64,000 nucleotides of DNA, taken from Bacteroidales bacterium. Lineage in GTDB: Bacteria; Bacteroidota; Bacteroidia; Bacteroidales; FEN-979. The translations under genes were made by a program, and so were the position numbers. A model generated the notes under the pieces. It did not search any database. It saw only the letters and a list, made by a program, of their open reading frames with translations, and had not been told where the DNA came from. Shown here one piece after another: positions 35,636 through 43,132 of this stretch. Every line of letters starts with the position of its first letter. The first letter of the stretch is position 1. The stretch spans positions 4,644 to 68,643 of the forward strand of contig JALNWG010000017.1 of the NCBI GenBank assembly GCA_023231005.1. Reading direction: 5' to 3'.

Positions 35636-35974
35636 ATGAAGGTTTCAGAATTGGTTGTACAACTCGGATTAAAAATTTTCGGCAGTAAGAATGGGCTTGA
35701 TCGTGAAATTAACGGAGGTTATACCTCCGATCTGCTCAGCGACGTGATGGGTCATGCAACGGCAGGTCAAGTATGGATAACGTTGCAAACGCATAAAAAT
35801 GTCGTGGCGATTGCTTCACTCAAAGAAATAGCTGCAGTAATTTTGGTAAAGGGATACGAGCCAGAAGCAGATATGCTGGCACAAAGTAATATTGAGGAAA
35901 TACCTGTGTTGGGCACTACAGAAGAGGCATTCGAAATTTCCGGCAAACTCTATAAACTGCTGAATAACGGATGA
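35636..35974 (+). CDS. DRTGG-domain protein (second copy)
   Basis: 112 residues from ATG 35636, chosen because a GGGAGG ribosome-binding site (35620-35625) lies in the right place; an in-frame ATG at 35612 would include that site in the coding sequence. KVSELVVQLGLKIFGSK, GGYTSDLLSDVMGHA and AVILVKGYEPEADML match the DRTGG domain. Its end overlaps the PHP gene by four bases. Role unknown; see the first copy. Confidence 0.8.
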   Translation: MKVSELVVQLGLKIFGSKNGLDREINGGYTSDLLSDVMGHATAGQVWITLQTHKNVVAIASLKEIAAVILVKGYEPEADMLAQSNIEEIPVLGTTEEAFEISGKLYKLLNNG

Positions 35975-36714
35975 AAAAATTCAGGGCAGATCTTCACATT
36001 CACACAGTTTTATCACCTTGTGGCGACCTTGAGATGAGCCCCGATGTTATCATTAACAAGGCAAAAGAGATGCATTTGGAAATCATTGGGATCACCGATC
36101 ATAACAGTACCAGGGAATGCAGTGTAATCAAGCAACTGGGAGTATTAAATGGCATCATGGTTCTTGCCGGCGCTGAGGTGACGACAAAAGAAGAAGCACA
36201 TTGTCTTACGTTCTTTGAAACAGATGAACAATTAAATGATTTCCAGGAATTTCTGGATATTAATTTGCCAGACATCAAAAATGATGTTAATCGGTTTGGT
36301 TACCAGGTAGCCGTTGATATTGACAATAATATTATATTTACAGAGGAACGGTTACTCATTTCGGCTTTAAACAAGAGCATTGATGAAATCGAGATGAAGG
36401 TACACAGTTTAAATGGACTTTTTATACCCGCTCATATTGATAAAAAACGTTTCAGTGTAATTGAACAGCTTGGGTTTCTACCTCCTGACCTTAGGGTTGA
36501 TGCCCTTGAAATTTCACCCTTTGTTAGGAAAAATGAGTTTCTGAACCTGCATAAAGAATTGTTTAATTATGAATTCATCAGTGGTTCCGATGCACATTAT
36601 CCTGATCAGATAGGAAAGCGGGTAACCCTGTTCGAAATGGAGAACATCGGATTCGAAGAAATCCGACAAATTTTGCATGAAAAACGGCCTGGAAAAATAG
36701 AAATTTTAAACTAA
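35971..36714 (+). CDS. PHP-domain phosphoesterase-like protein
   Basis: 247 residues. The PHP metal-site motifs are present: DLHIHTVLSPCGD (HxH), GITDHNSTRE (D-H-N), an internal FIPAHIDKKRF and FISGSDAHYPDQIG (D-x-H). Such proteins hydrolyse phosphoesters or nucleotides; in hydrogenase clusters of Clostridia and Thermotogales a PHP protein recurs beside DRTGG and HydS-like genes. The ATG overlaps the preceding stop, so it closes this five-gene operon. Substrate unknown. Confidence 0.85.
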   Translation: MKKFRADLHIHTVLSPCGDLEMSPDVIINKAKEMHLEIIGITDHNSTRECSVIKQLGVLNGIMVLAGAEVTTKEEAHCLTFFETDEQLNDFQEFLDINLPDIKNDVNRFGYQVAVDIDNNIIFTEERLLISALNKSIDEIEMKVHSLNGLFIPAHIDKKRFSVIEQLGFLPPDLRVDALEISPFVRKNEFLNLHKELFNYEFISGSDAHYPDQIGKRVTLFEMENIGFEEIRQILHEKRPGKIEILN

Positions 36715-36715
36715 A

Positions 36716-36733
36716 TTGTTAATTTTATAACAA
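36716..36733 (+). promoter_or_regulatory. Rex-type operator 1 before hydrogenase operon 2
   Basis: TTGTTAATTTTATAACAA, with perfect outer halves TTGTTA/TAACAA. It begins two bases after the PHP stop codon, in the only gap between that operon and hydrogenase operon 2. Confidence 0.68.
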
Positions 36734-36750
36734 AGTTAATAATATAACAA
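36733..36750 (+). promoter_or_regulatory. Rex-type operator 2 before hydrogenase operon 2
   Basis: AAGTTAATAATATAACAA, a second, slightly weaker copy in tandem, offset by 17 bases from the first. A -7-like TAATTTTG (36761-36768) follows, so occupancy would cover the -33 region. Confidence 0.55.
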
Positions 36751-36770
36751 TTGAAATTTGTAATTTTGCA

Positions 36771-37325
36771 ATGAAAGATTTATCAATGCATATTATGGAC
36801 ATATTTCAAAATTCGGTTAGTGCTTCTGCATCGCTGATAACGCTTGATATTGTTGAAGATACGCATGATAATTTATTAAGGCTTGATTTTACGGATAATG
36901 GAAAAGGGATGACCATTGAGATGGCAAAAAAGGTAACGGATCCATTTTTTACGACCCGAAAGACACGTAATGTGGGATTAGGTTTGCCGCTTTTAAAACA
37001 AAATGCGGAAAGGACCGGGGGGTTCTTTAAATTGGAAAGTGAGGAAGGAAAAGGGACGAAGGTAACTGCACAATTTGTCCGTGATCATCTTGACAGACCC
37101 GTTTTTGGAGATATCCCCGGTGCTATATTGCTTACTGTGATTGCTAATCCTGATATCGTATTTACATATTCTCACAAGAAAGACGAAAAAAAATATTATT
37201 TTTCGACTTTAGAAGTCAAAGAAGCTCTGGGCGATGTACCTTTGAATGATCCTTTGGTTTATCATTACCTTCATGAAATGATTGCTGAAAATCTTAACGA
37301 AATAGGCGTATCGCTTTCTTCATAA
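36771..37325 (+). CDS. GHKL ATPase of hydrogenase operon 2
   Basis: 184-residue protein with a single histidine-kinase-type ATPase domain and no H-box. Motifs: LSMHIMDIFQNSVSASA (N-box variant), LDFTDNGKGM, DPFFTTRKTRNVGLGLPLL (F- and G2-boxes). The last ~80 residues are specific to this protein type. Proteins of this build commonly precede the HydC-like ferredoxin and HydB in clostridial and Bacteroidetes hydrogenase operons; function unproven, possibly a protein kinase or an anti-sigma-like factor. The ATG lies only two bases after a TAATTTTG promoter element. Confidence 0.82.
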   Translation: MKDLSMHIMDIFQNSVSASASLITLDIVEDTHDNLLRLDFTDNGKGMTIEMAKKVTDPFFTTRKTRNVGLGLPLLKQNAERTGGFFKLESEEGKGTKVTAQFVRDHLDRPVFGDIPGAILLTVIANPDIVFTYSHKKDEKKYYFSTLEVKEALGDVPLNDPLVYHYLHEMIAENLNEIGVSLSS

Positions 37326-37346
37326 ACATGATATATTAAACAGATT

Positions 37347-37745
37347 ATGGAAAAAATTAAATCATTGGCCGATTTAAAAAAGATGCAGGGAGACTTGCGG
37401 GCCAAAATGGAATTAAGGGAAAAAAGCAATCATCCTGATTCGCTTATCCAGGTGAAAGTAGCAATGGCTACATGCGGAATTGCTTCCGGGGCAAAAGAAG
37501 TCATGGAAGTTTTTGTAGAAGAATTCAGCAAACGGAACATTGAAGCAGTTGTTACACAAACAGGATGTATGGGCTATTGCTATGCAGAACCTACTGTCGA
37601 AATAACCAAACCCGGGTGTGACCCTGTTACCTTCGGATATGTTGATGTTAAAAAAGCTAGTAAGCTTATCGACAAGTATATTCTGAACAACGAATTAGTA
37701 GATGGAATTATTCCTGTAAATTACGCATCAATCGATAAAAAATAA
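37347..37745 (+). CDS. Thioredoxin-like [2Fe-2S]-type protein of hydrogenase operon 2
   Basis: 132 residues with the fold seen at the N-terminus of HydB. The motif ATCGIASGAKEV (C43) is followed by TGCMGYCYAEP (C74, C78) and then C91. The usual second cysteine, five residues after the first, is absent, so only three positions of the C-x4-C...C-x3-C set are kept; C91 might supply a fourth ligand. It lies 16 bases before hydB and is probably an accessory electron-transfer or structural subunit. The family is usually annotated as (2Fe-2S) ferredoxin. Confidence 0.82.
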   Translation: MEKIKSLADLKKMQGDLRAKMELREKSNHPDSLIQVKVAMATCGIASGAKEVMEVFVEEFSKRNIEAVVTQTGCMGYCYAEPTVEITKPGCDPVTFGYVDVKKASKLIDKYILNNELVDGIIPVNYASIDKK

Positions 37746-37761
37746 ACTCCAGGAAAATCAC

Positions 37762-39555
37762 ATGGCACAAATTAAATATCATATACTGGTTTGTGGTGGT
37801 ACCGGATGCCGGGCATCACAAAGCGAGGATATCCTGAAAAATTTTCAGGAATTAATTATAGATAAAGGACTCGGAACTGAGGTTCAGGTTGTCAAAACAG
37901 GGTGTTTCGGTTTCTGTGAAAAGGGCCCGATCGTGAAAATGATGCCGGATAATACTTTTTATACAAAAGTATCGCCAGCCGATTGTGAGGAAATTTTAAA
38001 CGAGCACATCATTAAAGGGAGAAAAGTCACTCGGCTCCTTTATACAGATCCTGAGACAAAAGAACAGGTCAGCGATTCGAAGCACATGGAATTCTATAAA
38101 AAACAAATCCGTATTGCTTTGAGGAACTGTGGTTTCATCAATCCTGAGAATATTGAAGAATATATCGGAAGAGACGGATACCAGGCATTGGGTAAGGTTC
38201 TTACAGAACTGACACCAGATGCTACCATTGACATCATCAAAAAATCGGGATTACGAGGACGTGGCGGCGGCGGTTTTCCTACTGGATTGAAATGGGAAAT
38301 CACGCGCAAAGTGAAAGCTGATCAAAAATATGTCATTTGTAATGCAGATGAGGGAGACCCGGGTGCATTCATGGACCGGTCGGTATTAGAGGGAGATCCC
38401 CATTCAGTTTTAGAAGCGATGGCCATCAATGGATATTGTACCGGTGCCAGCAAAGGCTTAGTATACATTCGTGCTGAATATCCTTTGGCTGTTGAACGAT
38501 TAAAAATTGCTATGCGTCAGGCCCGGGAATTCGGATTACTCGGACAAAACATCATGGGGACAGGTTTTAATTTCGATGTTGAGATCCGGTATGGTGCAGG
38601 CGCATTTGTATGTGGTGAAGAAACGGCGCTGATCCACTCAATGGAAGGAAAGCGGGGAGAACCGACTGTAAAGCCCCCATTCCCATCGGAATCAGGTTAT
38701 CTTGGAAAACCAAGCAATGTAAATAACGTTGAGACTTATGCAAATATTCCTGTAATTATCATCAAGGGGGCTGAATGGTTTTCAGCCATTGGAACAGAAA
38801 AATCGAAGGGTACCAAAGTATTTGCATTGGCAGGAAAAATTAACAATGTCGGATTAATTGAAGTACCAATGGGAATTACCCTTAGGGAAGTAATTTACGA
38901 AATTGGTGGTGGAATTAAGAACGATAAAAAATTCAAAGCTGTGCAAACAGGAGGACCTTCAGGTGGTATGTTAACCGAAAAACATCTGGACACTCCTATT
39001 GATTATGACAATCTGATTGCTGCAGGATCTATGATGGGTTCGGGTGGGATGATTGTTATGGATGAAGATGATTGTATGGTCAGTATGGCAAAATTCTATC
39101 TTCAGTTCACCGTGGAAGAATCATGCGGAAAATGTTCTCCTTGCCGGATTGGGAATAAACGGTTATTTGAAATACTTGAAAAAGTGACAAAAGGCCAAGG
39201 CACATTAGAAGATCTTGACAAGCTGAAAAATCTCAGCAATGTCATCAAAGATACTTCATTATGCGGTTTGGGTCAAACTTCTCCGAACCCTGTATTGTCA
39301 AGTTTAATGAACTTCCCGGATGAATACAATGAACACGTAGTTTCAAAGAAATGCCGTGCCGGCAGTTGTAAATCACTCATGCAATACATTATCGATCCCG
39401 ATAACTGCATTGGTTGTACACTTTGCGCCAGAAATTGTCCGGTTAATGCTATTTCCGGTGAACGTAAGCAACCCCATATCATTGATCAGGAAAAATGTAT
39501 CAAATGTGGTGCATGTATGGAAAAATGTAAGTTTAATGCGATTCATATAAATTAA
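37762..39555 (+). CDS. hydB: HydB: NuoF-like flavin subunit of hydrogenase 2 with full ferredoxin domains
   Basis: 597 residues in three parts. The N-terminal thioredoxin-like domain carries a [2Fe-2S] site (C11, C16, C48, C52). The NuoF core has GLRGRGGGGFPTG (163-175) and CNADEGDPGAFMDR for FMN/NADH, then ESCGKCSPCRIG and LCGLGQ for the [4Fe-4S] cluster. The C-terminal part has two ferredoxin clusters (C549/552/555/559 and C579/582/585/589). This is the full layout of HydB in bifurcating HydABC enzymes of Thermotoga and acetogens, in which NADH and reduced ferredoxin are used together for H2 formation. Bifurcation is inferred from architecture only. Confidence 0.94.
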   Translation: MAQIKYHILVCGGTGCRASQSEDILKNFQELIIDKGLGTEVQVVKTGCFGFCEKGPIVKMMPDNTFYTKVSPADCEEILNEHIIKGRKVTRLLYTDPETKEQVSDSKHMEFYKKQIRIALRNCGFINPENIEEYIGRDGYQALGKVLTELTPDATIDIIKKSGLRGRGGGGFPTGLKWEITRKVKADQKYVICNADEGDPGAFMDRSVLEGDPHSVLEAMAINGYCTGASKGLVYIRAEYPLAVERLKIAMRQAREFGLLGQNIMGTGFNFDVEIRYGAGAFVCGEETALIHSMEGKRGEPTVKPPFPSESGYLGKPSNVNNVETYANIPVIIIKGAEWFSAIGTEKSKGTKVFALAGKINNVGLIEVPMGITLREVIYEIGGGIKNDKKFKAVQTGGPSGGMLTEKHLDTPIDYDNLIAAGSMMGSGGMIVMDEDDCMVSMAKFYLQFTVEESCGKCSPCRIGNKRLFEILEKVTKGQGTLEDLDKLKNLSNVIKDTSLCGLGQTSPNPVLSSLMNFPDEYNEHVVSKKCRAGSCKSLMQYIIDPDNCIGCTLCARNCPVNAISGERKQPHIIDQEKCIKCGACMEKCKFNAIHIN

Positions 39556-39568
39556 TCAGGAGGACTAC

Positions 39569-41341
39569 ATGGAAATGGTAACTCTAACTATCGACGGAAA
39601 GCACGTCGAGGTTGAAAAAGATACAACAATATTAAAGGCAGCCAAAACTGTCGGCATTGATATACCTACCCTTTGCTACTTTGAGCTAAAAGACATGAAC
39701 ATTGAAAACCGTCCTGGCGGATGCCGCGTTTGCGTGGTAGAAGTAAAAGGTCGCCGTAATCTTGCTCCGGCTTGTACAACTACGGTAACACCAGGTATGG
39801 AAGTCAATACCCACAGCATTAGGGTATTGAATGCACGCAGGACGGTTCTGGAGCTCATTCTCTCTGATCATCCTGCAGAATGTCTCACCTGTGCTAAATC
39901 CGGAAATTGCGAACTCCAGAGTTTGGCACAGCAGCTTGGTGTTCGTGATATACCTTTTCAGGGGGCGCAATCGACTTATCGTAAAGACACCTCCCCGGCC
40001 ATTATCCGGGATGTTGATAAATGTATTATGTGCCGGAGATGTGAAATGATGTGTAATGAAGTTCAGACGGTGGGTGCACTCTCTGCCGTCAACCGTGGGT
40101 TTATGGCAGTGGTAGCACCGGCATTCGAAATGAATCTCGAGAAATCTCCCTGTACTTATTGTGGACAATGTGTATCTGTCTGTCCTACTGGTGCCCTGAC
40201 CGAGGTTGACCACTCACGCAATGTGATTAATTCACTTGCTGATCCCACTAAAACAGTTGTTGTTCAAACAGCACCTGCCGTCCGTGCTGCCTTAGGTGAA
40301 GAATTTGGCCTTGAGCCAGGCACCCTTGTAACGGGGAAGATGGTTGCAGCTCTACGAAGACTCGGTTTTGACTACGTGTTCGACACGGATTTTGCTGCCG
40401 ACTTGACTATTATGGAAGAAGGAAGTGAATTACTCGACCGTCTTACCCGTTACTTAAAGGGTGATAAAAAGGTAAAATTGCCCATTCTCACCTCTTGTTG
40501 CCCTGGCTGGGTTAATTTTTTCGAGCACAATTTTCCTGAAATGCTCGATATTCCTTCTACCGCAAAATCACCACAGCAAATGTTCGGTCCCATCGCCAAA
40601 GAATATTTTGGAAAGAAACTTGGGATTGATAGAAAAAACATGGTCGTAGTTTCGATCATGCCATGTATTGCAAAGAAGTACGAGTGCCAACGTGAGGAGT
40701 TTAAAGTTGACGGGGATCCCGATGTTAATTTTTCGCTTTCGACGCGTGAACTTGCTCATCTTATCAAACAGGCAAATATAGATTTCAATGCCTTACCTGA
40801 AGAAGATTTTGATAATCCCTTGGGTGAATCTACTGGAGCTGCCGTAATCTTTGGAAATACCGGAGGTGTTATTGAAGCAGCCTGCCGTACCGCATACGAG
40901 CTGTACACCGGAAAGAAGCTTAAAAATGTTGAGTTTAAAGAATTGCGTGGCATGGAGAATATCCGTCATGCCACTATAGATTTTGATGGGCTTCCAATAA
41001 ACATTGGTATAGCGCATGGATTAGGCAATGCCAGAAAGTTACTGGAAGATATCCGTGACGGTAAAAGTCATTTCCATGCAATAGAAATCATGGCTTGTCC
41101 GGGTGGCTGTATCGGCGGTGGTGGTCAACCATATCATCATGGAAATTCTGAAATTCTGAAAAAAAGGGCTGCTGCTATCTATCGGGAAGATGCCGGGAAA
41201 CCAATCCGAAAATCTCATGAGAATCCATTTATTATTGAATTATATAAAGAATTTTTGGAAAAGCCTCTGGGAGAAAAATCGCACCATCTGTTGCATACGC
41301 ATTATTTCGATAAGAGCGCTGGTATTTTTGTTGATGAATAA
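39569..41341 (+). CDS. hydA: [FeFe]-hydrogenase catalytic subunit 2 (group A, HydA)
   Basis: 590 residues with canonical motifs throughout. [2Fe-2S] C36, C52, C55, C69; His-ligated cluster H101, C105, C108, C114; ferredoxin clusters C152/155/158/162 and C195/198/201/205; L1 TSCCPGW (308-314), L2 MPCIAKKYE (364-372), L3 MACPGGCIGGGGQ (508-520). The tail ends LLHTHYF. Both L1 cysteines are present, unlike hydrogenase 1. A strong AGGAGG precedes the ATG. Lies between hydB and hydC of the same operon and is the most conventional of the three enzymes. Confidence 0.96.
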   Translation: MEMVTLTIDGKHVEVEKDTTILKAAKTVGIDIPTLCYFELKDMNIENRPGGCRVCVVEVKGRRNLAPACTTTVTPGMEVNTHSIRVLNARRTVLELILSDHPAECLTCAKSGNCELQSLAQQLGVRDIPFQGAQSTYRKDTSPAIIRDVDKCIMCRRCEMMCNEVQTVGALSAVNRGFMAVVAPAFEMNLEKSPCTYCGQCVSVCPTGALTEVDHSRNVINSLADPTKTVVVQTAPAVRAALGEEFGLEPGTLVTGKMVAALRRLGFDYVFDTDFAADLTIMEEGSELLDRLTRYLKGDKKVKLPILTSCCPGWVNFFEHNFPEMLDIPSTAKSPQQMFGPIAKEYFGKKLGIDRKNMVVVSIMPCIAKKYECQREEFKVDGDPDVNFSLSTRELAHLIKQANIDFNALPEEDFDNPLGESTGAAVIFGNTGGVIEAACRTAYELYTGKKLKNVEFKELRGMENIRHATIDFDGLPINIGIAHGLGNARKLLEDIRDGKSHFHAIEIMACPGGCIGGGGQPYHHGNSEILKKRAAAIYREDAGKPIRKSHENPFIIELYKEFLEKPLGEKSHHLLHTHYFDKSAGIFVDE

Positions 41342-41370
41342 AAGTGTAAAAGAGATATAAAAATTAAGAT

Positions 41371-41850
41371 ATGGCAAAGGTTAAACTGTCAGAAAAAAAG
41401 CTTGCAGAACTCAAAGAAGTATGCAAATTTTTTAATAATGAAAAAGGTGAATTGATCAACGTACTTCATAGAGCCCAAGGTATTTTCGGTTATCTTCCTG
41501 CAGAACTTCAGGAAGTAATTGCAAAGGAGTTAAATATTTCCGTTGCTCAGGTTTATGGGGTAGTTACATTCTATTCATTTTTTACCATGACTCCAAAAGG
41601 AGAACACCCCATTTCAATATGTTTGGGAACTGCTTGTTATGTAAGAGGTTCTGAGAAAGTATTAGAAGAAGTTAAACGTACATTAAAAATTCAGGTTGGT
41701 GACACCACACCCGACGGTAAATTCTCTTTGAGTTGCTTACGTTGTGTTGGGGCCTGTGGACTGGCACCTGTGATGATGGTTGGAGATAAAGTCTATGGCA
41801 GGGTGGCTCCAGATGGGGTTAAAGATATCATCGCTGAATATAATAATTAA
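41371..41850 (+). CDS. hydC: NuoE-like [2Fe-2S] subunit of hydrogenase 2 (HydC)
   Basis: 159 residues. [2Fe-2S] ligands C84, C89, C125 and C129 (SICLGTAC; RCVGACG), with VYGVVTFYSFFTMTPKGEHP before them. It closes operon 2, so the gene order here is ATPase-ferredoxin-hydB-hydA-hydC, with hydC last, whereas in operons 1 and 3 the NuoE gene is first. It completes the trimeric core with HydB and HydA. Confidence 0.92.
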   Translation: MAKVKLSEKKLAELKEVCKFFNNEKGELINVLHRAQGIFGYLPAELQEVIAKELNISVAQVYGVVTFYSFFTMTPKGEHPISICLGTACYVRGSEKVLEEVKRTLKIQVGDTTPDGKFSLSCLRCVGACGLAPVMMVGDKVYGRVAPDGVKDIIAEYNN

Positions 41851-41877
41851 GTGTTTTTGGTTAATACTTAATATCCA

Positions 41878-41914
41878 AAGCCTGCCGTGAGAAATCTGGC
41901 GGGCTTTTGTTTTA
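41878..41914 (+). terminator. Rho-independent terminator of hydrogenase operon 2
   Basis: AAGCCTGCC (41878-41886) pairs with GGCGGGCTT (41898-41906) over nine bases (one G-T), 11-base loop, then TTGTTTT. Confidence 0.85.
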
Positions 41915-41947
41915 TGTGGTGGATGAAGATTGGCAATAGTTTTTGAC

Positions 41948-43132
41948 TCAAAAAAACTTCATGGTTACTTCTTTCAGGAATTTTTCTTCCAGCGTACGGG
42001 CAATGCGGTTGACAACAGTCCGGCGAAGTTCAAGTTCAATAGGAAGTGTTGGATCTTGATGTGCGGTATTGATGTTGGTTCCTACTAAAAAATGAATTTC
42101 ATCACAATCAAGGATGAAGCGAACAATTTCATCGGCGGGTCCTTTTCCCAGTTTATAATTTTGATTATATTTTTTAAGAAGCTCACTTACCTTGCTCAAT
42201 GTCAGGATACCCTCAGTGATCAGGTCAATGCCTTGCATATAAGAAACAGGGGGTAAGTCGGGATCAATCATAACATTTGTATCGTGAATTTCTTCTCTCC
42301 ATTCCCTGGCAATCATATCTCCTGTAGTAGCACCACAAATAATTTTTTTTCCATCAAATTCCTTCAGAAGATCGGTGAACATTGGATCATTTTCCGGGTT
42401 CATGGGGGGGCCGGTGCAAATCATCAATTTACGTGGTTTACGAAAATAGATCACTCCGCAGCTAATATCATCGTTTGGGTGAAAATTATCATTCAGATTA
42501 GCTTTATTGATTACTTTCCCAGCAAGTTTTACCGCAGAAATATCATGTTCTTCTTTAATTGATTCGAGTACAAATTTTTGGAGGTTATCGAGGCCCCACC
42601 CCATTAATAATTTCTCACTCCCTAATCCTGATTGAGTAACGCCATCGGAACAAAAGATAATCCGATCCTCTTTTTGAGGTTTGAAAGTTGTGGTGAGCAC
42701 CTCTCTGCCGGAATGTTTTTCACCTTCCAACACCAAGCAGTTCCATTCGGGCTCATGTATCCTCGGGCCATTTAATATTAATGTTTTAGGATTTTCATAT
42801 TCCAGAATTCTGACTTCTCCTTCTACATCAATTTCTATTATTGTAAAGGTGGAGTAATTCAGGTTCTTCACGCTATCTAATGGCAAAGTAGCCATAATAA
42901 TTTCGGTGATTTTCTGAACGCTTTTATGTTCTTGGGTAAAATTCACAGCTAAAGTAGCAGTCAAAGTACCTAATATATTCGCCTTGATTCCATGCCCCAT
43001 TCCATCGGAGAGTACTATGATAATCCGGCCCTCTTCTTTGACCCTGCGAGAGATAAAAACATCCCCGCATACTCTTTCATCGGCATGATTTTTCTGCTGA
43101 CAAGTAACTTCTATAAAGAATTTTTCATCCAC
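41948..43132 (-). CDS. SpoIIE-family PP2C-type protein phosphatase
   Basis: 394-residue phosphatase. Metal-binding motifs: IVLSDGMGHGIKAN, IIFCSDGVTQSG and NDDISCGVIYF, giving the PP2C aspartates. The first ~225 residues are the catalytic domain; the remaining ~170 (FDGKKIICGATTGDMIARE onward) have no motif I know but recur with hydrogenase-linked members. Start is GTG at 43132, inside the end of the PAS-HydS gene with an 8-base overlap, so the two are translationally coupled. Expected substrate: a phosphorylated STAS protein or the product of a kinase such as that at 33775-34206; not visible here. Confidence 0.88.
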   Translation of the reverse strand: MDEKFFIEVTCQQKNHADERVCGDVFISRRVKEEGRIIIVLSDGMGHGIKANILGTLTATLAVNFTQEHKSVQKITEIIMATLPLDSVKNLNYSTFTIIEIDVEGEVRILEYENPKTLILNGPRIHEPEWNCLVLEGEKHSGREVLTTTFKPQKEDRIIFCSDGVTQSGLGSEKLLMGWGLDNLQKFVLESIKEEHDISAVKLAGKVINKANLNDNFHPNDDISCGVIYFRKPRKLMICTGPPMNPENDPMFTDLLKEFDGKKIICGATTGDMIAREWREEIHDTNVMIDPDLPPVSYMQGIDLITEGILTLSKVSELLKKYNQNYKLGKGPADEIVRFILDCDEIHFLVGTNINTAHQDPTLPIELELRRTVVNRIARTLEEKFLKEVTMKFF

